From Aeromicrobium flavum (GTDB taxonomy: Bacteria > Actinomycetota > Actinomycetes > Propionibacteriales > Nocardioidaceae), in NCBI RefSeq assembly GCF_007992115.1, contig NZ_BJZQ01000001.1:1-64000 (forward strand): a stretch of DNA of 64,000 nt, read 5' to 3'. Under the pieces are notes generated by a model that was not told the origin of the DNA, made no database searches, and worked only from the letters and a program-made list of their open reading frames with translations. A program made the translations under genes and the position numbers. Of the stretch, positions 26,042-34,012 are shown in pieces; position 1 is the first letter of the stretch; each line of letters starts with the position of its first letter.

Positions 26042-27127
26042 ATGGGCAGTCCTCGTTTTCCTGACTCCTGGCGCGGTGAGCTGCGGCTGTCGGTCGCGCC
26101 CCGGACGGTGGCGCTGCTCTTCGGCACGCTGCTGCTCTCCCTGGGCTTCATCTACAGCTACGCGGCCGCGTTCCATGACCCCACGCCGCACGGCGTCCCC
26201 GTCCAGGTTTCCTCGACGTCCGCGAACGGTGAGGCGGCTGTCGATCGCGTGGTGGCACAGCTCAACGGGCTCGAGGGCGCGCCGCTTGAAGCCAGTGCCG
26301 CAGGCTCGGCCGATGCGGTGCGAGAGGCGGTTCGAGATGGCGGCGCGAGCGCCGGGCTCGTGATCGATCCGGCGGGTGACTCCGACGTGCTCTATGTCGC
26401 CTCGGGCGGCGGCGCATCCGTCGTCACCGCCGTCGAGCAGGTTGTCGAGGGTGTCGCCCACGCGCAAGGCCGTACCTTCACGGTGACCGATCTGGTTCCG
26501 GTGGCCGAGGGTGATGCTCGTGGTCTGACGGGGTTCTACCTGGCGGTGGGCTGGGTCGTCGGCGGCTACCTGGTCGCCAGCCTTCTCGCGATCGCCGAGG
26601 GGGCGAGGGCGACGACGCGGCGCCACGCGGTGGTGCGTCTCGGGTTCCTGGTGCCCTACGCCCTGCTCCTGGGCTTCGGAGGTGCGTCGATCGTCGGACC
26701 AGGCCTGGACGTCTGGACCGGACATGTGCTGCCGCTTGGACTGGTCGGGTCCCTGACGGTGTTCGCTGTCGCGGCCGCGACGGTGGGGCTGCAGGCCGTG
26801 CTGGGCACGTTCGGCATCGGTGCGGCGGTGCTGCTGTTCGTGGTGCTCGGCAATCCCAGCGCAGGCGGCCCGTATCAGTCGAGTCTGCTCCCGGGATTCT
26901 GGAGCGCGATCGGCCCCTTCATCCCGACCGGGGCCGTCACGGAGCTGGTGCGCGACACCGTCTACTTCGGTGCCGGGGGAGTGGGGTGGGAGCTGTGGGT
27001 CCTGGTGGCCTACCTGGTGATCGGCTCGGTTCTGGCGATCACGATCACCCACACCCTGGGTGAGCCGGCTGCGGACCGTGCCGGTGACGACGAGTCCACC
27101 GACGAGCCGGTCGGCGCGGGGGTGTGA
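26042..27127 (+). CDS. DUF3533/ABC-2-like membrane protein
   Basis: A 361-residue protein with one N-terminal helix (~22-45), an external domain of about 125 residues (~46-170) with few large hydrophobics, then five more helices up to ~345 and an acidic tail. This layout matches DUF3533 and YhgE/Pip-type ABC-2 permease-like proteins, which lack an ATPase. The ATG is preceded 7 nt upstream by TATCGT and has no ribosome site, so the operon mRNA is probably leaderless. It is the first gene of the oleate hydratase unit and may move lipids or hydroxy fatty acids out of the cell; this is inference. Confidence 0.65.
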   Translation: MGSPRFPDSWRGELRLSVAPRTVALLFGTLLLSLGFIYSYAAAFHDPTPHGVPVQVSSTSANGEAAVDRVVAQLNGLEGAPLEASAAGSADAVREAVRDGGASAGLVIDPAGDSDVLYVASGGGASVVTAVEQVVEGVAHAQGRTFTVTDLVPVAEGDARGLTGFYLAVGWVVGGYLVASLLAIAEGARATTRRHAVVRLGFLVPYALLLGFGGASIVGPGLDVWTGHVLPLGLVGSLTVFAVAAATVGLQAVLGTFGIGAAVLLFVVLGNPSAGGPYQSSLLPGFWSAIGPFIPTGAVTELVRDTVYFGAGGVGWELWVLVAYLVIGSVLAITITHTLGEPAADRAGDDESTDEPVGAGV

Positions 27128-27131
27128 TCGC

Positions 27132-28175
27132 ATGCGGCCGGGAGGATCGACGTCGGCGTCGGACTGCGAGATGAGGCGGATCGAGCTGTGGGGCCACGAG
27201 GTCGGCTATCTCGAGCGCCCGGGATCCGGCCCAGCAGTGGTCCTCGTGCACGGGCTCGGCGGGACCCACGATGCCTGGACGCGTCTCGTGGACCATCTGC
27301 CCACCGACTTCCACGTCCTTGCACCTGATCTACCCGGGCACGGCACCTCACAGGCCGGACACGGGGATCACTCGGTGGGCGCGGCCGCTTCCGCGATCCG
27401 CGATCTGATGGTGGCCGTTGGCCTGCGGAGCGCGACGTTGATCGGGCACAGCCTGGGGGGCGGGGTCGTGATGCAGTTCGCCTACCAGTTCCCGGACCGG
27501 ACCGAGCGACTGGGCCTGATCGGGAGCGCGGGCCTGGGCGCGGAGGTGGCCGCGGGCCTCCGCATCGTCAGTACGGTTCCCGGCTCGTCCGCGGCGCTGT
27601 GGGGCGCGAGCAGGGCGCCCCGGCGTGTCCAGGAGACCCTGCTGCGACCCGCGACCTGGTGGGCGGCGAGCCGCGCGGAGACCACCGCGATCACCGATGA
27701 CCTGCGCCGGCTTCGCGACTCCGGACACCGTCGTACGTTCCTCCAGACTGCGCGGAGCGTCATCGACCATCGCGGCCAACGCGTCGACGCCGTGTCCCGG
27801 CTGCCGGCGTTCGCCGACCTCCCGATGCTGATGGTGTGGGGCGCACGCGATCCCGTGATCCCACCAGCACAGCAGCAAACGGCCGCTCGCGCCGCGCAGC
27901 TGCCTTCCGCACTCGCCGTCGAGCTGCGCACAGCCGGCCACTATCCACACCGCACCCACCCCGCCGAGGTCGCCGAACTCGTCACCCGACTGGTCAGGAC
28001 GACCAGGCCGTATCGGCACGACGACGCGACCTGGCGGGCCGCCCTGACCGGCGATCGGCGCGAAGCCGACGCGGCACCACCGGCACCCCAGGCACCACGG
28101 ACGCTGTCAGCATCAGCAGCGCGGCGACCAGACCAGATCAGCACCAGCAATCACAGGAGTAGGACCCGATCATGA
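27132..28175 (+). CDS. Alpha/beta hydrolase of the oleate hydratase operon
   Basis: A 347-residue hydrolase. HGLGGTHDAW (near 41) is the oxyanion loop, GHSLGGG (near 105) the nucleophile elbow, WGARDPVIPP (near 237) the acid and AGHYPHRTHP (near 269) the His region. ATG 27132 follows the previous stop by 4 nt; ATG 27171 (MRRIELWGHEV) is a good alternative, and neither has a strong ribosome site. The C-terminal ~55 residues are Arg/Ser/Pro-rich and probably disordered. It might release fatty acids from esters or act on hydroxy acid lactones or esters. Confidence 0.75.
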   Translation: MRPGGSTSASDCEMRRIELWGHEVGYLERPGSGPAVVLVHGLGGTHDAWTRLVDHLPTDFHVLAPDLPGHGTSQAGHGDHSVGAAASAIRDLMVAVGLRSATLIGHSLGGGVVMQFAYQFPDRTERLGLIGSAGLGAEVAAGLRIVSTVPGSSAALWGASRAPRRVQETLLRPATWWAASRAETTAITDDLRRLRDSGHRRTFLQTARSVIDHRGQRVDAVSRLPAFADLPMLMVWGARDPVIPPAQQQTAARAAQLPSALAVELRTAGHYPHRTHPAEVAELVTRLVRTTRPYRHDDATWRAALTGDRREADAAPPAPQAPRTLSASAARRPDQISTSNHRSRTRS

Positions 28176-29074
28176 GCAGCAGCTTCACCAACGTCACAGT
28201 CCTGGGCACCGGGGTTCTCGGCGCCCAGATCGCCTTCCAGGCCGCAAGCCACGGCTTCGAGGTGACCGCCTACGACATCGACGACCGCGCTCTCGCGACC
28301 GCCACCGAACGGCTCGACGACCTGGTCGAGGTCTACGAGGCCGAAGCGCCCGGGGTGACCAGAGCCGCCGCGGCGGCGCGCGCCTCGATCACGCTCACCA
28401 CCGACCTGGCGCAGGCGGCCGAGCACGCGGACCTGGTGATCGAGGCGATCCCCGAGGTCCTCTCGATCAAGCAGGAGACCTATCGCAGGCTCTCCGAGCT
28501 CCTTCCGGAGCGGACCGTGCTGGCCACCAACTCCTCGACGCTGCTGCCCAGCGACCTTGCGGATGCCACCGGACGACCGGACCGGTTCCTCGCCCTGCAC
28601 TTCGCCAACCAGGTGTGGAAGTACAACACCGCCGAGGTGATGGGCACCGCACAGACCGACCCCGCGGTCTTCGATCGCGTCGTCGAGTTCGCCGGCGAGA
28701 TCGGCATGGTGGCCATCCCGATCCACAAGGAGAAGGCTGGCTACGTGCTCAACTCCCTGCTGGTGCCGTTCCTCAATGCGGCCGCCGGACTCGCCGCGTT
28801 CGGGTACGCCGAGCCTGCGGACGTCGACAAGGTCTGGCGGATCGGGACGGGCGCGCCGCTGGGTCCGTTCCAGATCTACGACGTGATCGGACTGATGACG
28901 CCGTACAACATCCTCTCCCACGGCGACGAGACCGACCAGCAGATCGCCGCCTGGCTCAAAGAGCGCTACATCGACCAGGGCAAGCTCGGAATCGCCAGCG
29001 GCGAGGGCTTCTACGCCTACCCGTCCCCCGACCAGTCGAGCCCCGACCAGCAGACCACCGAGAAGAAGGGATGA
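28172..29074 (+). CDS. 3-hydroxyacyl-CoA dehydrogenase-like NAD-dependent oxidoreductase
   Basis: A 300-residue dehydrogenase. The Rossmann motif is VLGTGVLGAQ (near 9), NSSTLLPS (near 115) holds the active-site Ser, and HFANQVWKYNTAE holds the His with the Glu 12 residues later, as in the catalytic pair of 3-hydroxyacyl-CoA dehydrogenases; VLNSLLVP (near 191) has the conserved Asn. HFANQVW replaces the usual HFFNP, a subgroup I recall from Gram-positive bacteria. It overlaps both neighbours by 4 nt or abuts them. It may process hydroxy fatty acids made by the hydratase or act as a normal beta-oxidation enzyme. Confidence 0.8.
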   Translation: MSSSFTNVTVLGTGVLGAQIAFQAASHGFEVTAYDIDDRALATATERLDDLVEVYEAEAPGVTRAAAAARASITLTTDLAQAAEHADLVIEAIPEVLSIKQETYRRLSELLPERTVLATNSSTLLPSDLADATGRPDRFLALHFANQVWKYNTAEVMGTAQTDPAVFDRVVEFAGEIGMVAIPIHKEKAGYVLNSLLVPFLNAAAGLAAFGYAEPADVDKVWRIGTGAPLGPFQIYDVIGLMTPYNILSHGDETDQQIAAWLKERYIDQGKLGIASGEGFYAYPSPDQSSPDQQTTEKKG

Positions 29075-29079
29075 GGCAC

Positions 29080-30846
29080 ATGCGATACACCAGTGGCAAC
29101 TATGAGGCGTTCGCCCGGCCCCGCAAGCCGGTCGGAGTGGAGGACAAGACGGCCTGGTTCGTCGGCGCGGGTCTCGCCTCCCTCTCGGGTGCGGCGTTCT
29201 TGATCCGCGACGGTCAGATGGACGGCTCCAAGATCACGATCCTGGAGCGACTCGACCTTCCCGGCGGCGCACTCGACGGGATCAAGGAGCCCAAGAAGGG
29301 CTTCGTGATCCGAGGGGGCCGGGAGATGGAGGACCACTTCGAATGCCTGTGGGACCTGTTCCGGTCCATCCCCTCGATCGAGATCGAGGGCGCCAGCGTG
29401 CTGGACGAGTTCTACTGGCTCAACCGCGATGACCCCAACTACTCCCTCCAGCGGGTCACCGAGAAGCAAGGCCTCGACGCGCGCACCGATGGTCTCTTCA
29501 CCCTCAACGACAAGGCTCAGAAGGACGTCGTGAAGGTCTTCCTCGCCACTCGGGAGGAGATGGAGAACAAGCGAATCGACGAGGTGTTCGGTCCCGACTT
29601 CCTGGCCAGCAACTTCTGGCTGTACTGGCGCACCATGTTCGCCTTCGAGGAGTGGCACTCCGCGCTGGAGATGAAGCTCTACCTGCACCGCTTCATCCAC
29701 CACATCGGGGGGCTCCCGGACTTCTCGGCGCTGAAGTTCACCAAGTACAACCAGTACGAGTCTCTCGTGCTGCCGCTCTACCGCTGGCTGCTCGACCAAG
29801 GCGTCACCTTCCACTTCGGCACCGAGGTCACCGACGTCGACTTCGACATCACCAAGCAGGCCAAGCAGGCCACCCGGCTGCACTGGGTGCGCGACGGTGA
29901 GCCCGGCGGTGTCGACCTCGGAGTCGACGACCTGCTGTTCATGACGATCGGGTCGCTCACCGAGAACTCCGTCAACGGAGACCACCACACCCCTGCCGAG
30001 CTCGACGAGGGCCCCGCGCCCGCCTGGGACCTGTGGCGTCGCATCGCCGCCAACGACCCCGCCTTCGGACGCCCCGACGTCTTCGGCGCCCACATCCCCG
30101 AGACCAAGTGGGAGTCCGCCACCGTCACGACCCTGGATCGCCGGATCCCCGAGTACATCCAACGTGTCTGCAAGCGCGACCCCTTCAGCGGCAAGGTCGT
30201 GACCGGCGGCATCGTCACCGCCCGGGACTCCAGCTGGCTGCTGAGCTGGACCGTCAACCGGCAGCCGCATTTCAAGCAGCAGTCGGCCGAGGAGATCGTG
30301 GTGTGGGTCTACTCGCTGTTCGTGGACGTGCCCGGCGACTACGTCAAGAAGCCGATGCAGGAGTGCACCGGGGAGGAGATCACCGCCGAGTGGCTCTACC
30401 ACCTCGGCGTCCCGGTCGAGGACATCCCCGAGCTCGCCGCCAGCGGCGCCAAGACCGTGCCCGTGATGATGCCCTACGTGACCTCGTTCTTCATGCCGCG
30501 CCAGGCCGGCGATCGGCCCGACGTCGTGCCCGAGGGCTCGGTCAACTTCGCGTTCATCGGCCAGTTCGCCGAGTCCGCGCAGCGCGACTGCATCTTCACC
30601 ACCGAGTACTCCGTGCGTACGCCGATGGAGGCCGTCTACACGCTTCTCGACATCGAGCGCGGCGTTCCCGAGGTCTTCAACTCGACCTACGACGTCCGCA
30701 GTCTGCTGAACGCGACGAGTCGGCTTCGAGACGGGGAGGAGATCCACGTGCCCGGTCCGAACTTCTTCCGCAGCCGAGTCATCGACAAGCTCGACCACAC
30801 CGAGGTCGGTCAACTGCTCTCGGACTCCGGACTGCTTCCCGACTGA
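29080..30846 (+). CDS. ohyA: Oleate hydratase (FAD-dependent, OhyA family)
   Basis: A 588-residue enzyme that adds water to the cis-9 double bond of oleate to give (R)-10-hydroxystearate. The N-terminus YTSGNYEAFARPRKP is the family hallmark. GAGLASLSGAAFLIRDG (near 30) is the FAD Rossmann motif, RGGREMEDHFECLWDL (near 80) carries the conserved FAD-binding and catalytic Glu, and KFTKYNQYESLVLPL (near 221) carries the conserved Tyr region. ATG 29080 (AAGGG upstream) fits homologues; ATG 29071, overlapping the previous stop, adds three residues. In pathogens this enzyme detoxifies host unsaturated fatty acids. Confidence 0.92.
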   Translation: MRYTSGNYEAFARPRKPVGVEDKTAWFVGAGLASLSGAAFLIRDGQMDGSKITILERLDLPGGALDGIKEPKKGFVIRGGREMEDHFECLWDLFRSIPSIEIEGASVLDEFYWLNRDDPNYSLQRVTEKQGLDARTDGLFTLNDKAQKDVVKVFLATREEMENKRIDEVFGPDFLASNFWLYWRTMFAFEEWHSALEMKLYLHRFIHHIGGLPDFSALKFTKYNQYESLVLPLYRWLLDQGVTFHFGTEVTDVDFDITKQAKQATRLHWVRDGEPGGVDLGVDDLLFMTIGSLTENSVNGDHHTPAELDEGPAPAWDLWRRIAANDPAFGRPDVFGAHIPETKWESATVTTLDRRIPEYIQRVCKRDPFSGKVVTGGIVTARDSSWLLSWTVNRQPHFKQQSAEEIVVWVYSLFVDVPGDYVKKPMQECTGEEITAEWLYHLGVPVEDIPELAASGAKTVPVMMPYVTSFFMPRQAGDRPDVVPEGSVNFAFIGQFAESAQRDCIFTTEYSVRTPMEAVYTLLDIERGVPEVFNSTYDVRSLLNATSRLRDGEEIHVPGPNFFRSRVIDKLDHTEVGQLLSDSGLLPD

Positions 30847-30948
30847 GCGCCCGGGTCCCGGCAGCTCCCCCTCGGGAACCGCCAACGCGGGGGATGTCCT
30901 TCGCCTGAGCGTGAGCTAGGCGAGAAAGAAACATTGAAAGGAATGCAA

Positions 30949-31965
30949 GTGTCAACCACCATGACTGCGGTGCGACTCAACGTCGCCACGCATGAACTCT
31001 CCGTCGAGAACGTCCCTGTTCCCGAGCCGAAGGCGGGGGAGGTCCGGATCGCGGTGAAGGCGGCCGGCGTCTGCCTCTCCGACGTCCACCTGGCCGACGG
31101 CACGATCAGCCCCCTCTTCCTCGAGGGTGACGTCGTCACGCTCGGTCACGAAGTGGCCGGCGTCATCGATGCCACCGGCCCAGGCGTGACCCGGTTCAGC
31201 GTGGGTCAGCGAGTCGTTCTCCAAGCCGGTCACCAGACCGCCGAGGGGCAGGTGCTCACGCGGGGCGTCGACTATGACGGCGGGTACGCCGACTACGCGA
31301 TCAGCGTCGAAAGTGCGGTGATCGCGATCCCCGACAGCCTCAGCTTCGAGCAGGCGTGCATCATCCCGGACGCGGTCTCGACGCCTTGGGCCGCGATCTC
31401 GGCCACCGCCGAGATCCGCGCGGGCGAGTCGGTCGGCATCTGGGGCCTCGGCGGCCTCGGCGCCCACGGGGTGCAGTTGCTCCGCTTCGCCGGCGCGGCC
31501 CCCGTGATCGCCATCGACCCACTGGAGGCCGCTCGCACACGAGCCCTCGCGCTGGGCGCCGACTTCGCCGTGGCACCCGAGGACCTGGAGAGCCTGCTCA
31601 GCGAGCAGGTGCCTGACGGCCTCGACGTCGCCCTCGACTTCGCCGGCGTGGCCCCGGTGCGCACCCAGGCGCTCGCCTCCCTGCGCCGCGGAGGTCGGCT
31701 CATCGTCACCGGGATCAGCGGTAAGCCGATCGAGACCCAACCGGACTTCGAGTACACGTTCCGCAAGCTCCAGATCCGCGGCCACTACGGCTCGGGTCCA
31801 GAATTCGTTCCGCAGCTGGTACGTCTGCTGGAACTCGGCCGTCTCGACTTCGGCTCCAGCGTGACTCGCACCTTCCCGCTGTCCCAGGCGCCCGAGGCCA
31901 TCAAGGCACTCGAGCGCAAGGACGGCAACCCCATTCGGTTCGTGCTGCTTCCCGACGGCGCCTGA
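30949..31965 (+). CDS. Secondary alcohol dehydrogenase, medium-chain (probably hydroxy fatty acid oxidising)
   Basis: A 338-residue zinc-type medium-chain dehydrogenase. The catalytic zinc site is visible (AGVCLSDVH near 35; LGHEVAG near 63). The four structural-zinc cysteines are missing from the lobe around 90-110. GLGGLGAHGVQLLR (near 162) binds NAD(P). This pattern, together with the operon, recalls the Micrococcus luteus secondary ADH that turns 10-hydroxystearate into 10-oxostearate. GTG 30949 has AAAGGA 6 nt upstream. The ~100-bp gap before it has an inverted repeat TCGCCT/AGGCGA (30901-30923 region), so it may have its own promoter. Confidence 0.8.
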   Translation: MSTTMTAVRLNVATHELSVENVPVPEPKAGEVRIAVKAAGVCLSDVHLADGTISPLFLEGDVVTLGHEVAGVIDATGPGVTRFSVGQRVVLQAGHQTAEGQVLTRGVDYDGGYADYAISVESAVIAIPDSLSFEQACIIPDAVSTPWAAISATAEIRAGESVGIWGLGGLGAHGVQLLRFAGAAPVIAIDPLEAARTRALALGADFAVAPEDLESLLSEQVPDGLDVALDFAGVAPVRTQALASLRRGGRLIVTGISGKPIETQPDFEYTFRKLQIRGHYGSGPEFVPQLVRLLELGRLDFGSSVTRTFPLSQAPEAIKALERKDGNPIRFVLLPDGA

Positions 31966-31996
31966 GCACGCAGTCGTCACCGTTGGTCGCTCCGAG

Positions 31997-32016
31997 CAGG
32001 TCAGATGTCGTAGTAG
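31997..32016. other. Direct repeat of the glnA 3' end, candidate att site (distal copy)
   Basis: This 20-bp stretch (core TCAGATGTCGTA at 32001-32012) matches 35607-35626 at 18 of 20 positions and in the same orientation. The other copy is the last codons and stop of glnA. The two copies bracket HigBA, a tyrosine integrase fragment, two decayed catabolic genes and a TetR. GCAGGTCAG (31996-32004) also pairs with CTGACCTGC (32034-32042), and GGGTGCACCC lies between them, so the spot is palindrome-rich. Confidence 0.4.
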
Positions 32017-32097
32017 TGACGGGTGCACCCGGGCTGACCTGCGCAAACGGGTTTCTGGCTGGTGCTGTGGCCGCGGTGGGCCTCCGGCGACCGACTT

Positions 32098-32403
32098 TCA
32101 GCTCGCCACCAGTCTGGTCACCTTGGCCAGTTCGGCGCCGTGGAGGTCGCGCTCGACTTCGAGGTCGTAGTCGGTCTGGATGTTGATCCAGAACCGGTCG
32201 TCGACGCCGAGCGCCTTGGACAGTCGCAGGGCGGTGTCGGTGGTGATGGAGCGCTTGCCGCGCACGATCTCGCTGATCCGGGTCTGGGGGAGCCCGGTGG
32301 CCTGCGCGAGGCGGTACTGGGTGATGCCCAGTGGCTCCAGGAACTCGGTCAGCAGGATCTCGCCCGGCGTGATCGGGTCGTGTGCCTTCGATGTTGCAGC
32401 CAT
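32098..32403 (-). CDS. higA: HigA-type antitoxin, XRE-family DNA-binding protein
   Basis: A 101-residue protein. ITPGEILLTEFLEPLGITQY is the classical HigA/VapI start, and LAQATGLPQTRISEIVRGKR is the helix-turn-helix. HigA neutralises HigB and represses the operon. It lies 25 nt after the toxin gene, in the toxin-first order typical of higBA. The operator is probably the 27-bp inverted repeat upstream of higB. Confidence 0.88.
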   Translation of the reverse strand: MAATSKAHDPITPGEILLTEFLEPLGITQYRLAQATGLPQTRISEIVRGKRSITTDTALRLSKALGVDDRFWINIQTDYDLEVERDLHGAELAKVTRLVAS

Positions 32404-32428
32404 GGTCGGGTTCTCCTCTCTCGCTCGG

Positions 32429-32710
32429 TCAGTGGTAGTCGGTGATCTCGACGTCGGTGGGACCGGTGTCGGTCCAGCTGAAGCAGATTCGGTACTGGTC
32501 GTTGATGCGGATGGAGTGCTGTCCGGCGCGGTCCCCGACCAGTTTCTCCAGACGGTTGCCGGGCGGCACTCGCAGGCTGTTCAGTTCGGAGGCTGCGCTG
32601 AGGAGGCGGAGCTTCTTCTGTGCGGCCCGTTGTAGTTCGGGTCCGAAGGCTCGGACGTGTTCGCGATTCCAGACCTTCTCGGTGTCGGTGTTCTTGAAGG
32701 ACCGAATCAC
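32429..32710 (-). CDS. higB: HigB-type toxin, RelE/ParE superfamily
   Basis: A 93-residue RelE-fold protein; HigB enzymes cut mRNA on the ribosome. Landmarks: IRSFKNTDTEKVW at the start, LRVPPGNRLEKLVGDRAGQH in the middle and IRINDQYRICFSW near 66-78 with the conserved Arg and aromatic residues. GTG 32710 lies 6 nt after TAGGGT, with no ribosome site, so translation starts on a leaderless mRNA. With higA it forms a complete type II module that could stabilise the 32-35.6 kb cassette. Confidence 0.86.
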   Translation of the reverse strand: MIRSFKNTDTEKVWNREHVRAFGPELQRAAQKKLRLLSAASELNSLRVPPGNRLEKLVGDRAGQHSIRINDQYRICFSWTDTGPTDVEITDYH

Positions 32711-32716
32711 GACACA

Positions 32717-32757
32717 ACCCTAACGTGAAACGATACTAACGACAAGCGTAAGTATCG
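32717..32757 (-). promoter_or_regulatory. higBA promoter and HigA operator
   Basis: The left arm CGATACTAACG (32731-32741) and right arm CGTAAGTATCG (32747-32757) pair at 10 of 11 bases with a 5-bp spacer. On the minus strand a -35 TTGTCG (32745-32740), a 17-bp spacer and -10 TAGGGT (32722-32717) overlap this repeat. The antitoxin bound to it would cover the -35 and spacer and so autoregulate the pair. Confidence 0.75.
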
Positions 32758-32880
32758 GAGTGGTCCGGCAGATTGGCTCCGCTTGCGGGTCGCTTTCGTG
32801 TTTGCCAAGGATGCGGCGTCGATGGCCCGCTTGTTGCCGCTCGGAGCTGCCTTCCATCGGGTGGGTGTCGGTCCGGAGTG

Positions 32881-33111
32881 TCAAGCCGATTCCGCATGGC
32901 CGAGGTACTCGCTGACTGCCGTGATGGTCTCGCCCTCGTGGAGTGCGGTATGGGCGAAGAAATGCCGCAGCGCGTGGCGCCCGTTCTCGCGGAGGTCGGG
33001 CACGCCAGCGCTCTTGAGAGCAGGACGCCAGAGCAAGGTGTTGAAGTAGTTGCGTCCCAACGCCTTCTTCTTGCGCGACGTCAGCAGCACAGACCGCTCC
33101 CTTTGCTACCT
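32881..33111 (-). pseudogene. Tyrosine recombinase (integrase) fragment
   Basis: The frame reads SVLLTSRKKKALGRNYFN, then WRPALKSAGVPDLRENGRHALRHF and GETITAVSEYLGHAE before a stop. This is the catalytic domain of a phage/ICE-type tyrosine integrase with the HxxR box (HALRH) and LGH. The chain ends just before the region with the Tyr nucleophile, and everything upstream of about 33111 is gone, with a stop at the 5' side. About 75 of an expected 370-400 residues remain. It cannot recombine DNA. It marks the cassette as an old integrative element. Confidence 0.75.
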
Positions 33112-33151
33112 CGCCCTGGCTGAACGCTAGGAGCATTCGCATGCCGGTCCA

Positions 33152-33180
33152 CGGCACCCGCAGCCCATGCTGGGGTGCCG
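33152..33180 (-). terminator. Hairpin after the amidohydrolase-like gene
   Basis: CGGCACCC (33152-33159) pairs perfectly with GGGTGCCG (33173-33180) across a 13-nt loop, starting 9 bp past the stop of the amidohydrolase frame on the minus strand. No T-tract is evident. It could end the decayed catabolic operon. Confidence 0.4.
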
Positions 33181-33188
33181 CGGAACAG

Positions 33189-34012
33189 TCATTTCGCTCG
33201 TAGGCCCAGGAGGTGGCTGGCGTTGCCGCCGAGGTACGCGGCGCGCTGCTCGGTGCTGAGGTCGAGCTGGGCGAGGCCGTCCAGGGCATGGGCGGGTTGG
33301 ATCATCGGATAGTTCGTGCCGAACAGCACTTTGCGGCTCCCGGTCCCGGTGCGCATGAAGTCCACCAGTTCGCGAGGTAGCCGCTGGGTCGTGTAGGCCG
33401 AGGTGTCGATGTAGACGTTCTCGTGCTTTCGGGCCACGGCAATCATCTCCTCGGTCCAGGGGTAGCCGATGTGTCCGCAGACGATCACCAGTTCAGGGAA
33501 GTCGAGCGCGACCTTGTCGATGTAGGGGATGGGACGTCCGGTCTCGGAGGGGCGTAGCGGTCCGGTGTGGCCGACCTGGGTGAAGAACGGGACCCCGAGG
33601 TCGATGCAGGCCGCGTAGAGCGGGTAGTAGCGCCGATCGGTGGGCGGTGCCTGCCACAGCCATGGCACGACACGCAGGCCCTTGAACCCCAGTTCGGTAA
33701 CGGTCCTGCGGAGTTCGCGGACAGCCTCCATGGGTTTGTCGAGGTCGACGCAAGCCAGTCCAGCGAACCGGTCGGGGTGGGCGGTGACCCATTCCCCGAC
33801 CTCGTCATTGCTGATCAGTGGAGCGTTGTTGGGCGGGACCATGCCGAGAGCAAGCCGAAGTCGACGCCGCCGGCATCCATAGCGGCAATCGTCATGTCGA
33901 TGCCGGGGACTGCGGCTGACTCATCTGCGTTCGTCCACCGCCGAAGTGAGGCAAACATGTCGTGCTGACTGAACCGCTCGGTGGGGTGTTGCATCCACAC
34001 GTCGACGATCAT
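33189..34012 (-). pseudogene. Amidohydrolase (decarboxylase-type) gene with frameshift
   Basis: The N-terminal frame (33815-34012) encodes MIVDVWMQHPTERF up to GGVDFGLLSAW and then runs into a stop. The rest (33189-33842) is in another frame: APLISNDEVGEWVTAHPDRF, LGFKGLRVVPWLW, FFTQVGHTGPLRPSE, IVCGHIGYPW and LFGTNYPMI. Joined, they make a ~275-residue amidohydrolase-2 family protein with its metal-binding His residues (Q-VGHTG, CGHIG). One base appears to be missing near 33836-33842. Unless this is a sequencing error, the product is split. Its start overlaps the end of the enoyl-CoA hydratase gene. Confidence 0.75.

Noticed and set aside
28172..30846. Oleate hydratase and its neighbour as a carotenoid or phytoene desaturase cluster
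   Set aside because: The YEAFARPRKP start and RGGREM motif are specific to oleate hydratases, and no phytoene synthase or related gene is near.
32720..33289. 189-codon frame across the integrase fragment as the missing integrase N-terminus
   Set aside because: The residues read as frame-shifted text with no recombinase motif, except the part already assigned to the other frame.
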